Positions 23,172-31,155 of a stretch of 64,000 nucleotides of DNA are shown piece after piece. The stretch comes from Rhizobacter sp. SG703 (GTDB taxonomy: Bacteria; Pseudomonadota; Gammaproteobacteria; Burkholderiales; Burkholderiaceae_C): contig NZ_JAAZQK010000004.1 in NCBI RefSeq assembly GCF_012275445.1, positions 186,001-250,000 on the forward strand, given 5' to 3'. The stretch's first letter is position 1. Each line of letters opens with the position of its first letter. Below the pieces are notes generated by a model. The model had not been told where the DNA came from and searched no databases. It saw nothing but the letters and a program-made list of their open reading frames with translations. A program made the translations under genes and the position numbers.

Positions 23172-24989
23172 TCAAGCGGAGAGTTCGACCAGCAGTTCTC
23201 GATAGGAGCCGGCCTGCAGGTCCAGTTGCATGCCTTCGTATGCCAGCGTTTGTCGGTCGAAAAACTCCTTGGGGCCGCTTAGTGTCGGCGAGTCGCGCAG
23301 CGCCTTCAGAAGTGCCATCAGCGCTGTCTTCAGGTAATACTCCAAATTCGCGCACAACAGAGCGGCGCTGGCCGAGCGCTCTGCGCTATGCACGATGTCG
23401 CAGCGTGCGCGCCAGAGGCGCTGAAGCTGCCATCGAAGCTTCTGCTCGTGGGCCGCGTTGCGCGCATGAAGCTTCTTGGCGTCAGCGATTGCGGCGAAGA
23501 ACTGGGACAAGTGCCATGTGCAAAATTCTTGACCCGACACTGCGGCCAAGAGCTGTGATTGCACATGTGGCTTTTGCAGCTGTAGAAGAAGCTTGTCCAG
23601 TGACAGCGCCTTCAGCTCGATTGGGCTGCCATCAGTTTCCGTGACCATGGCTCCAGCCTCAATGAGCGCCGCTCGATAGGCAAGCAGGTGCTTCGCGATA
23701 TATGACCGGCACAACACTGGTGCGAGATGGTCCTCCACTGATTTTCCGATGCCACCCGATTGGTTTGCGGTGCCGCGCACCAGGTACTCAAGGGCTGTCC
23801 ACCAGTTGACGAGCTTGTTCTCAAGGACCGGCGTATCGAGTCCAGTTCGATAAAGGCGGAAGGCGGACATCACCCGGTCGCGTCCTTCGGCAGAGAAGCG
23901 AGCTCCATGCAGGACTAACTCATCCACGCTCTTCACGAAGGACGCGAGACCGTCAACGTCCATGGCAGTGCTTGGATTCGGTACCACTGCGGGTAGAGAG
24001 TACACGCGAGGGTCACGAGCTGGCTTTGTCGGGATGCGGAAGGCGAACGCGTCAGGCATGGTGACGCGCTCTCGCTCATACTCAAATCGAACCAGATTGA
24101 GGATGTCGTTCAGCTTCTCTGCTGCCTCCGCTCCGGCCGCCCGAGGGTCCTGAGCCTTAACAGTAATCGACGCAAAGAGCCGGCGCTTGGCCTGAGACAG
24201 GTAGCGCATTGCCAGTTGGCCACGGTGATTTGTGTTTGCCGCGTTCGCGAGAAAGGGCGGTACGACTCCGAACTCGAAGCCTCCAATCGAAGCTGGAAAC
24301 GATGCTGGTTGAGTGACGTTGTCTAGCGCAAGCACGATATGGTGTTCAACCGCCACCTGAGTCAGGAGTGCCGTCAACAAGCCATATCGGTTCTGGAACT
24401 GATAGCCCGCTTTCGGAGCGCGCGGTACGAGCACCTCGCTATACAAGGAGTACAAGGATTCGAGACTGACGCGTTTGTAGATGAGGCTGCTGAGGAGGTT
24501 GCAGCACATCACGTGAAGCTCTGAGAATGCCGAATCAAGGCTCTCGCCCGCGGTTGGGTCGGGCTCCTGCAGACGGGCCGCGAGCGCGTTGATGGCTGCA
24601 GGGATGTACTGCTCGTTCAGCTGTGCGACTAGCTCTGCGACGAAGTAGCCCAATAGGGAGATACCACGCCCTTCCTCCTTAGATGTCGCCAGCAGCCCCT
24701 TGTCATCGGTCAGCTTTAGAACACGTTTGGTGACGGCCTCAAATGGTGGGGAATGCAACACCGGGTCGTTGCTGAGTATCCGGTGGGCTTCGTTTCTGAC
24801 GGCCTTTCTCTCGTCTGGCTTTCCAAGCTCATAGATGCGCAGCAACTCGGGCAAGACGTTGAGCGGGTTCATCGCAGGGGCGCGATGTGAGTCCAACGAA
24901 TGCTGATGCACAAGGTTGAACCAACAGCCCGCGAAGAAAAGTTGGCGTCTTGTCAGGCCCAGTGAGAGCGCATGCTTGTCCAACTTCAT
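23172..24989 (-). CDS. Large HEPN (ApeA-like) protein, probable abortive-infection RNase, 605 aa
   Basis: The C-terminal 250 residues resemble the ApeA-type HEPN domain: AFRLYRTGLDTPVLENKLVN, WWTALEYLVRG, and the HEPN catalytic motif R529-CDIV-H534 in WRARCDIVHSAERSASAAL. The first 350 residues are helical with no known motif and would sense or regulate. ApeA-like HEPN proteins are RNases that shut down infected cells. The gene is notably lower in G+C than its neighbours (50 and 52 percent in two 60-base stretches I counted), a sign of separate acquisition. The start at 24989 has a G-rich run just upstream; a second in-frame ATG is 39 codons in. It is monocistronic, with no antitoxin-like neighbour on its strand. 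Confidence 0.7.
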   Translation of the reverse strand: MKLDKHALSLGLTRRQLFFAGCWFNLVHQHSLDSHRAPAMNPLNVLPELLRIYELGKPDERKAVRNEAHRILSNDPVLHSPPFEAVTKRVLKLTDDKGLLATSKEEGRGISLLGYFVAELVAQLNEQYIPAAINALAARLQEPDPTAGESLDSAFSELHVMCCNLLSSLIYKRVSLESLYSLYSEVLVPRAPKAGYQFQNRYGLLTALLTQVAVEHHIVLALDNVTQPASFPASIGGFEFGVVPPFLANAANTNHRGQLAMRYLSQAKRRLFASITVKAQDPRAAGAEAAEKLNDILNLVRFEYERERVTMPDAFAFRIPTKPARDPRVYSLPAVVPNPSTAMDVDGLASFVKSVDELVLHGARFSAEGRDRVMSAFRLYRTGLDTPVLENKLVNWWTALEYLVRGTANQSGGIGKSVEDHLAPVLCRSYIAKHLLAYRAALIEAGAMVTETDGSPIELKALSLDKLLLQLQKPHVQSQLLAAVSGQEFCTWHLSQFFAAIADAKKLHARNAAHEQKLRWQLQRLWRARCDIVHSAERSASAALLCANLEYYLKTALMALLKALRDSPTLSGPKEFFDRQTLAYEGMQLDLQAGSYRELLVELSA

Positions 24990-25149
24990 CGAGCCCCCCC
25001 ATCGTGATGTTCTTCCTCACATTGTCAACGTGGTTGCCGGCGTTCTGCTACAGTGTTGGCACTGGGCTGTGAGGCCCAACCAAAAATGAACGGGGCAAGG
25101 GCTCCAGGTCTGGGCGAGTTCCCGCTGAAGATTCCACCCCAACTATCCG

Positions 25150-25180
25150 ACGGCCCGCTATCGAGCGGGCCGTTCTCTTT
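25150..25180 (+). terminator. Strong terminator ending a short plus-strand transcript
   Basis: ACGGCCCGCT (25150-25159), loop ATCG, AGCGGGCCGT (25164-25173) then TCTCTTT. The stem is 10 bp and perfect. No full gene precedes it on the plus strand: the minus-strand HEPN gene starts at 24989. A transcript of about 120-150 bases, such as a small RNA or an attenuated leader of the next gene, would therefore end here. Confidence 0.8.
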
Positions 25181-25242
25181 GGCTGGCCTGCATGCACGGC
25201 ACTGCCGCGCGGTGCCAAGCACCTCATGCGAAACTGGCCCGC

Positions 25243-27297
25243 ATGAGCGGCCCCGCCAACCTCGTCGTCACCCATAGCGTCGGCGCGCGCCAAGCACTGG
25301 CCGACCTGGTCATGGCCTGGGCCCGGGACACGGCGACCGGCGAGCCCCGCTACATCCTCGAGCTCGACACCGCCCACCGCGGCGCCAAGTGCGGCTGCGA
25401 GTGCCCGAGCTGCGGCAAGCCTCTGACGGCGGTGAATGCCGCAAAGACTGAGTTCCTCCGCCGGCCGCACTTCCGGCACCCGGAGGGCGCGCAGCGCGAC
25501 GAATGCCTGGTGCTGGCCGCGCGCGCCGCGGCGCTGCGTCAGCTACAGGAAGAGGGCTGGCTCGACCTGCCGCGGCGACGGATGTCCGCCAGGGTCGCCG
25601 GCCTCAGCGGCGAGTTCCACGAAGCCTGGGTCGAAGAAGCGCCAGCCCGCCTTCGCATCAATCAGGTCGACTACCGCGACAGGGCGACCGCGGTCATCAC
25701 GCTTGACGACGGCCGCCAGCTGCGCGTCGAGCTGACCGGCACGCCAGGCAACCCGGACCAGCTCACGCCTGACGGCCAGCCTGTCCCCACCATCTACCTG
25801 GCCATCGACGACCCGTGGCTCGCTGCTCTTGAGCCGGAGGAACTGCGGTGCCGCGCGCGCCTGACGCCCAACGAACTGTGCTGGCACGCCCACTGGAACG
25901 ACGCCGAGCTGCTGGCCCGGGCCGAAGCAGCCGCTCGCGCCCGCGCGCACTTCTACTTCGACGACATCCCGGATGGACTGGACCTGCCTGAAGGGATGGC
26001 CCCGGCTCTGCGCCGGGAGACCGTGCTGCACCACGAGGTGAAGCGCATCCTGGAGGAGGTGGGCCGGCTCACCGTCCCCGAGATTGCCGTCGAGGTCGAG
26101 CTGCCCGGAGTGAGCGGGCAAACGCTGCACGGGCGGTGGGTCGAGGAGGAGGAAGAGCTGCGCCTGGAGTGCGTCCAGCTGGAGACCCGCTACGGCCGCC
26201 TGGTCCCCGATATCACCTGCGATTCCTTCGACTTCGATGGACAAGCGCGGCACCTGCCACTGCTCATCGAGGTGACGGTGACGAACCACGTCGACGAGGA
26301 GCGTCTGGTTCGGATTCAGGCAACCGGCGAGGCGACCCTCGAGATTGACCTGAGCCTTGCCGGTGGCCGGGTGAACCGGGACGAGCTGCGTCGCCTGGTG
26401 GTCGAAGAGGTGGCGACTAAGCGCTGGCTCTTCCACCCGGACGTGGAGTGGCAGCGCTCCGCGCTGCTGAGCAAGCTGGCCAAGCAGGTGGTCGATGAGC
26501 AGGCCGAGCTGGATGCGCGCGCGAAGTGGCTCGCTGAGCGGCGGGAGCAGGTCCTGGCGACGCCGGTGTCCGACATCGCTGCCGAGTACCTGGACGCCGT
26601 GACTCGCATGCTCGACGCCGCCGTCGGGGACCCTGGCGCCGTGCGTGCCTTCCGCGAGCTCGTTGCCGACGCCGCGGACAAGCTAGGGATGCACGGCTAC
26701 CCGGAAGCGGGCGACGAGAACATGGTCGGCAACGGCGCAATCCTGTCCCGGATGCTCTCCATCATGCTGGGGCGCCCTGTCGGCTACCGCTACGACAACC
26801 TCATGGGCGTGCTGAACGCCATCCGGCAGACCAGCGGAGCCAGGCTGTCCACGTTGTCCATCTACTTCATCGCCGCCAGGGCGTACCCGCTGCAGCTAAC
26901 ACCCGAGCAGCGCGCATGGTTCGATAGCTGGGCGGACGAGGTCCGCCAGAGCATCCAGGCGGGCGAGACCACCTATTTGCGCGACCCCGCTTTCGACCGG
27001 CTGCTGTCGCTGCTGTTTCCGGAGATGGCAGCCGGCCTCGCCAAGCCGTTCGGCAAGCTCGCGCCTGGTACCGGTGTCCGATGGGAGGAGGAACGCGGGA
27101 TGTTCGTCCGGCCGCCATTACCTGAACGGCGCAGGGCCGGCTTCATCGACACCCAGCCGCGGTCGGACAGGGCGGGACCGAGGTTGCTGGACACCAAGCC
27201 AGGCGACTGGTGGCTGAAGGGGCGTGACCTTGAGGCCTGGAAGCGCGCGAATCCGGAATACGCCCGGGCTTGGTTCCCGGAGTCGAGCGACAGTTAA
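25243..27297 (+). CDS. CoiA-like zinc-ribbon and nuclease-fold protein, 684 aa
   Basis: The N-terminus carries a zinc ribbon of the competence-protein CoiA type: C50-G-C52-E-C54-P-S-C57 followed by H76-F-R-H79. Farther on, LVPDITCDSFDF and HLPLLIEVTVTNHVDEERLV give the Asp...Glu-x-(Val) pattern of a PD-(D/E)xK-like nuclease core in the same place as in CoiA. The rest is helical, with an Arg-rich C-terminal tail. An upstream in-frame ATG (25192) would add 17 residues; neither start has a clear ribosome site. CoiA acts on incoming DNA during transformation, and island homologues probably act on invading DNA. It sits between a terminator and the right end of the element. Confidence 0.6.
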   Translation: MSGPANLVVTHSVGARQALADLVMAWARDTATGEPRYILELDTAHRGAKCGCECPSCGKPLTAVNAAKTEFLRRPHFRHPEGAQRDECLVLAARAAALRQLQEEGWLDLPRRRMSARVAGLSGEFHEAWVEEAPARLRINQVDYRDRATAVITLDDGRQLRVELTGTPGNPDQLTPDGQPVPTIYLAIDDPWLAALEPEELRCRARLTPNELCWHAHWNDAELLARAEAAARARAHFYFDDIPDGLDLPEGMAPALRRETVLHHEVKRILEEVGRLTVPEIAVEVELPGVSGQTLHGRWVEEEEELRLECVQLETRYGRLVPDITCDSFDFDGQARHLPLLIEVTVTNHVDEERLVRIQATGEATLEIDLSLAGGRVNRDELRRLVVEEVATKRWLFHPDVEWQRSALLSKLAKQVVDEQAELDARAKWLAERREQVLATPVSDIAAEYLDAVTRMLDAAVGDPGAVRAFRELVADAADKLGMHGYPEAGDENMVGNGAILSRMLSIMLGRPVGYRYDNLMGVLNAIRQTSGARLSTLSIYFIAARAYPLQLTPEQRAWFDSWADEVRQSIQAGETTYLRDPAFDRLLSLLFPEMAAGLAKPFGKLAPGTGVRWEEERGMFVRPPLPERRRAGFIDTQPRSDRAGPRLLDTKPGDWWLKGRDLEAWKRANPEYARAWFPESSDS

Positions 27298-27386
27298 GTT
27301 CCCCTTCGGCCGCTCGTCGGTCGCCGAAGGGGAGCGAAGGACGTCCAGGCTCTGAAGGCTCTCTTGTGGCCGCTCAGCGCGCTTCA

Positions 27387-27513
27387 TGTGAGGCGCATCA
27401 CAAGAGACCCTGTGCCAACCGTCTCCGAGCCACTCAACGGCTAAATGGGCCGATTTGTGAACGCGCTCACACCAGCACCCCACAATCGACAGCAAAGTGT
27501 GAGCCGACTCACA
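27387..27513. promoter_or_regulatory. Three TGTGA-N6-TCACA palindromes
   Basis: Perfect copies stand at 27387-27402, 27456-27471 and 27498-27513, with centre distances of 69 and 42 bases; 42 is four helical turns. The inner six bases differ in each (GGCGCA, ACGCGC, GCCGAC), so only the arms are conserved, as in a protein-binding site. This is exactly the consensus of CRP/FNR-family sites, but no gene starts just downstream, so an element-specific protein is equally likely. Confidence 0.7.
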
Positions 27514-27807
27514 TCCGCGAGCACGCGGGCCTCCGGTCTGCCGGCGCCGAAGGTGCTGGAAGCCCGAAGCTGCTCCATGGTGTTGGCCCACCGCGACCGT
27601 CGGAAAGCCGGCTGGCGAACCGGAGATGGGAAGGCGCTGAAGGCCCTTCGCGCGTCACGCGGCAGCAGAGGTCTGCGCGCGCCGGTGGCCCTCGCCGGTG
27701 CCTTTGCCTTGCCAAACCTTGCCCACGCAAAGTTGGGGTCGCTACACTTCAGCCTGCTCGAAAATTTCTGTACCAATTCTGTGCCACGGACGCCACTTTG
27801 AAGGGGG

Positions 27808-27837
27808 TGGAAAGGGATGGAAACGGACGGAAGTGGT
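27808..27837. repeat. Three phased 10-base repeats beside the att site
   Basis: TGGAAAGGGA, TGGAAACGGA and CGGAAGTGGT follow each other without gaps. The GGAA core recurs every 10 bases, on one face of the helix, about 70 bases from the attachment site. CCACTT (27793-27798) and AAGTGG (27831-27836) form an inverted pair around it. Recombinase arm sites or accessory-protein sites are plausible. Confidence 0.4.
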
Positions 27838-27905
27838 AAGCTAAGTTGTTGATTTTTATAGAGTCCATCAACCCCAGGTAAGACTCCTGGGCCTGCAGGT
27901 AGTGA

Positions 27906-27950
27906 TTCGGGACGTAGAGGCCGGAGGTTCGAATCCTCTCACCCCGACCA
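27906..27950 (+). other. attR-type site: 3' part of tRNA-Pro(CGG)
   Basis: The sequence reads as the anticodon loop TTCGGGA (27906-27912, anticodon CGG), the 3' anticodon strand CGTAG, a variable region, T stem and loop (GGAGG, TTCGAAT, CCTCT), acceptor strand CACCCCG, A and CCA (27948-27950). The 5' partner strand CTACG is not there: the five bases before the loop are AGTGA. So this is not a working tRNA but the 45-base 3' segment duplicated by integration. The complete tRNA-Pro gene is expected at the other end of the element, left of the window. Confidence 0.9.
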
Positions 27951-28124
27951 GTTTTCCCGCAGTCCATCCGCCGTCCTTGCCGTCCTGACGCAATCTGTTG
28001 CAAGGCATCAGGCTGCTCGGTGTGACTTCTTGACCGCTCCAGCGCCGGCTTCGGTTTACAGTGCCACGTGGATCGGCGATCATCGTTTGATCGTCGACTA
28101 GTCTTTTTTGCACGAAACCTGCCT

Positions 28125-29846
28125 GTGGACACTCTTGCCGAAGCCCCCCAATCTGCACTCTCCGGCGTTGCGCGGGTCCTGGTGCATGCAGGCAAGCTGA
28201 ATGCGAAGACCGCTGAAGACCTGGTCAAGACGTCGAAGGACAAGAAGGCCAGCTTCGTTGCCGCGGCCATCGCCGCCGGAGCGGTCTCCCCGTCGGATCT
28301 GGCCCATACCCTTGCCACGGCACTCGCGCTGCCGTTGCTCGACCTGAATGCGGTCGATCCGCAGAAGCTGCCGAAGAACGTCATCGACGGCAAGCTGACC
28401 GTGCAGTATCAGGTGCTGGTACTCGGCAAGCGCGGCAACCGGCTGTTCATCGGCGGCGCCGACCCGACCGACCAGGAAGCCGCCGAGCGCATCAAGTTCG
28501 CGACGCAGCTGTCGCCGGAATGGATCATCGTCGAGCACGACAAGCTCGCGAAGATCCTCGAGGCGAGCAGCACCAGCGCCAGCGAATCCCTCGAGAACAT
28601 CGTCGGCGGCGAGTTCGAGTTCGACGTCACCGACGAAGACACGACAGCGGCCCCGGAGAGCCAGGAAGTCACGACCGACGTCGAAGACGCCCCGGTGGTG
28701 CGCTTCCTGCAGAAGATGCTGATCGACGCGATCAATGCGCGCGCCTCCGACCTGCACTTCGAGCCCTACGAATACCACTACCGCGTGCGCTTCCGCGTCG
28801 ACGGCGAGTTGCGTGAAATCACGCAGCCGCCGATCGCGATCAAGGAAAAGCTCGCGTCGCGCATCAAGGTCATCTCGCGCCTCGACATCTCCGAGAAGCG
28901 CGTGCCGCAAGACGGCCGGATGAAGCTGAAGTTCGGCAACAAGGCGATCGACTTCCGGGTCAGCACATTGCCGACGCTGTTCGGCGAGAAGATCGTGATC
29001 CGGATTCTCGACCCGTCCAGCGCCAAGCTCGGCATCGAGGCCCTCGGCTACGAGAAGATCGAAAAGGACCGCCTGCTGAAATGCATCGGCCGCCCCTACG
29101 GCATGATCCTCGTCACCGGCCCGACCGGCAGCGGCAAGACCGTGTCTCTCTACACCTGCCTGAACATCCTGAACCAGCCGGGCGTCAACATCTCGACCGT
29201 CGAAGATCCCGCGGAAATCAACCTCCCGGGCATCAACCAGGTCAACGTCAACGACAAGGCCGGGCTCACCTTCTCGGCCGCGCTGAAGTCGTTCCTGCGC
29301 CAGGATCCTGACGTCATCATGGTCGGCGAAATCCGCGACCTCGAAACCGCCGACATCGCGATCAAGGCAGCGCAGACCGGCCACATGGTGATGTCGACGT
29401 TGCACACAAACGACGCTCCCACCACGCTGACCCGCTTGCTGAACATGGGCGTCGCACCGTTCAACATCGCGTCGAGCGTGTTGCTGATCACCGCCCAGCG
29501 CCTGGCACGTCGCCTGTGCGAGGTGTGCAAGACACCCGCCGAGTACCCGCGCGAAGCGATGCTGAAGGCCGGCTACGCCGAAAAGGACATCGACGGCAGC
29601 TGGAAGCCGTACCGCGCGGTCGGCTGCTCGGCCTGCAGCAACGGCTACAAGGGTCGGGTCGGCATTTACCAAGTGATGCCCATCAGCGAAGAGATTCAGC
29701 GCATCATCCTGTCCGAAGGGACGGCGATGGACATCGCGGCACAGGCCCAGAAGGACGGCATCCGCGATCTGCGGCAGTCCGGCCTGATCAAGGTCCGTGC
29801 GGGCGCCACGACGCTGGAAGAGGTCATTTCCGTCACCAACGAGTGA
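28125..29846 (+). CDS. pilB: Type IV pilus assembly ATPase PilB, about 573 aa
   Basis: It has an N-terminal GSPII_E domain (ALSGVARVLVHAGKLNAKTA) and a C-terminal secretion ATPase: Walker A GPTGSGKT at 332-339, Asp box around VEDPAEINLPGI, Walker B DPDVIMVGEIRD, His box MSTLHTNDAPTTLTRLL, and the two CxxC zinc pairs CEVCK and CSACSNGYKG. It powers pilus extension at the inner membrane. The GTG at 28125 gives a normal PilB length; a frame-open extension to GTG 28068 is possible. The gene is the first chromosomal gene beside the element and heads pilB-pilC-pilD. Confidence 0.95.
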   Translation: MDTLAEAPQSALSGVARVLVHAGKLNAKTAEDLVKTSKDKKASFVAAAIAAGAVSPSDLAHTLATALALPLLDLNAVDPQKLPKNVIDGKLTVQYQVLVLGKRGNRLFIGGADPTDQEAAERIKFATQLSPEWIIVEHDKLAKILEASSTSASESLENIVGGEFEFDVTDEDTTAAPESQEVTTDVEDAPVVRFLQKMLIDAINARASDLHFEPYEYHYRVRFRVDGELREITQPPIAIKEKLASRIKVISRLDISEKRVPQDGRMKLKFGNKAIDFRVSTLPTLFGEKIVIRILDPSSAKLGIEALGYEKIEKDRLLKCIGRPYGMILVTGPTGSGKTVSLYTCLNILNQPGVNISTVEDPAEINLPGINQVNVNDKAGLTFSAALKSFLRQDPDVIMVGEIRDLETADIAIKAAQTGHMVMSTLHTNDAPTTLTRLLNMGVAPFNIASSVLLITAQRLARRLCEVCKTPAEYPREAMLKAGYAEKDIDGSWKPYRAVGCSACSNGYKGRVGIYQVMPISEEIQRIILSEGTAMDIAAQAQKDGIRDLRQSGLIKVRAGATTLEEVISVTNE

Positions 29847-29922
29847 TGCAATCCGTGCCGCTGGCGGCACGTGTCGAACAACTATTCAACGGGACGAGGA
29901 CCGGCGTGTCCTCGCAGGCACC

Positions 29923-31146
29923 ATGGCAACTGCAACTGCGTCGAAGAGCAACGTCCGCGAATTCGTCTTCGAGTGGGAAGGCAAGGACAAGAACGGCAAG
30001 ATCGTCCGCGGCGAGATCCGCGCGGGCGGCGAGGCCGTGGTCAGCGCCAGCCTGCGCCGCCAGGGCATCCTGGTCAGCAAGGTCAAGAAGCGCCGCATGG
30101 GCGGTGGCCGCGCGATCAAGCAGAAGGACATCGCGATCTTCACGCGCCAGCTGGCCACGATGATGCGTGCCGGCGTCCCGCTGCTGCAGGCTTTCGACAT
30201 CGTCGCGCGCGGCAGTGCCAATCCCCGCCTGACCAAGCTGCTCACCGACATCCGCACCGACGTCGAGACGGGTACCAGCCTGTCATCGGCGTTCCGCAAG
30301 CATCCGCTGTACTTCGACTCGCTGTACTGCAATCTGGTGGAGGCCGGTGAAGCCGGCGGCATCCTGGAAGCGCTGCTCGAGCGACTGGCCATCTATCAAG
30401 AAAAGACGATGGCGATCAAGAACAAGATCAAGTCGGCGCTGATGTACCCGGTGGCCGTGCTGGTCGTGGCTTTCGTCGTGATCGCCGTCATCATGATCTT
30501 CGTGATCCCGGCCTTCGAGGAAGTCTTCAAGTCCTTCGGTGCCGATCTTCCCGCGCCGACCCTCGTCGTGATCGCGTTGTCGAAGTTCTTCGTCAGCTAC
30601 TGGTGGGCGATCTTCGGCTTCCTGGGTGGCGGCATCTACTTCTTCATGGAATCGTGGAAACGCTCCGAGAAGATGCAGAAGGCAATGGACCGGCTGATGC
30701 TGAAGGTGCCGGTGTTCGGCGACCTGGTCTACAAGTCGGCCGTTGCCCGCTGGACCCGCACGCTGTCGACCATGTTCGCGGCCGGCGTGCCGCTGGTCGA
30801 AGCGCTCGACTCGGTCGGCGGCGCGTCCGGCAATGCGGTCTTCAAGGAAGCCACCGAACAGATCCAGAAGGATGTGTCGACCGGCGCCAGCCTGACGAAC
30901 TCGATGTCGACCACCGGCATCTTCCCGAGCATGGTCCTGCAGATGTGCGCCATCGGCGAAGAATCCGGCTCGCTCGACGGCATGCTCGGCAAGTCCGCCG
31001 AGTTCTTCGAGGACGAGGTCGACGAAGCCGTCAAGGGCCTGTCGAGCCTGATGGAGCCGTTCATCATCGTGATCCTGGGGGTCTTGATCGGCGGCATCGT
31101 CGTGTCGATGTACCTGCCCATCTTCAAGATCGGTCAAGTGGTGTGA
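29923..31146 (+). CDS. pilC: Type IV pilus inner-membrane platform protein PilC, 407 aa
   Basis: Two T2SSF domains: residues about 70-190 (FTRQLATMMRAGVPLLQAFD) and 270-395 (ARWTRTLSTMFAAGVPLVEA). Membrane spans are near 170-195 (YPVAVLVVAFVVIAVIMIFV), 215-245 and 378-400 (IIVILGVLIGGIVVSMYLP). PilC couples the PilB ATPase to pilin extraction. The ATG at 29923 gives the family-standard length, and a longer frame upstream overlaps pilB and is unlikely. Confidence 0.95.
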   Translation: MATATASKSNVREFVFEWEGKDKNGKIVRGEIRAGGEAVVSASLRRQGILVSKVKKRRMGGGRAIKQKDIAIFTRQLATMMRAGVPLLQAFDIVARGSANPRLTKLLTDIRTDVETGTSLSSAFRKHPLYFDSLYCNLVEAGEAGGILEALLERLAIYQEKTMAIKNKIKSALMYPVAVLVVAFVVIAVIMIFVIPAFEEVFKSFGADLPAPTLVVIALSKFFVSYWWAIFGFLGGGIYFFMESWKRSEKMQKAMDRLMLKVPVFGDLVYKSAVARWTRTLSTMFAAGVPLVEALDSVGGASGNAVFKEATEQIQKDVSTGASLTNSMSTTGIFPSMVLQMCAIGEESGSLDGMLGKSAEFFEDEVDEAVKGLSSLMEPFIIVILGVLIGGIVVSMYLPIFKIGQVV

Positions 31147-31155
31147 CCGGTCGCG

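Larger units (their letters stand above)
27298..27905. other. Gene-free right end of the element
   Basis: Six hundred bases without a gene between the CoiA-like stop and the att site. It holds a hairpin at 27301-27332 (CCCCTTCGGC/GCCGAAGGGG, 12-base loop, no T run) that may be a terminator, three TGTGA-N6-TCACA palindromes, and 10-base phased repeats near the end. These are listed separately. Confidence 0.65.
1..27950. mobile_element. Right-hand part of an integrated element (ICE or genomic island) at tRNA-Pro
   Basis: Everything left of the partial tRNA-Pro at 27906-27950 is accessory: replication-initiator and excisionase-like genes, a restriction-modification system, a ubiquitin-like conjugation operon and several nucleases. 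Right of it the genes are housekeeping. The tRNA piece lacks its 5' half, so it is the copy left at the far end of an insertion into a tRNA 3' end. The intact tRNA and the integrase should therefore lie left of the window, because no integrase gene is visible here. No conjugation machinery is visible either, so whether the element is self-transmissible cannot be judged. Base composition varies: two 60-base stretches I counted in the gene at 23172-24989 are 50 and 52 percent G+C, against 67 percent in a stretch of pilC. Confidence 0.85.

Noticed and set aside
27301..27332. Hairpin CCCCTTCGGC/GCCGAAGGGG as a sure terminator
   Set aside because: Stem is good but the loop is 12 bases and there is no T run, so it is only mentioned as possible.
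27387..27513. Calling the three palindromes CRP sites
   Set aside because: The arms match the CRP consensus, but no promoter or gene start is close and the host regulator is unknown. Described as protein-binding palindromes only.
1..27950. CRISPR array
   Set aside because: No regularly spaced repeat-spacer pattern is present; the direct repeats at 17520-17661 are too few and irregular.
27749..28393. Minus-strand open frame crossing the tRNA-Pro piece
   Set aside because: The stretch that reads GERIRTSGLYVPNHYLQ is the reverse complement of the tRNA end, a well-known source of false proteins. It has no start signal and overlaps pilB.
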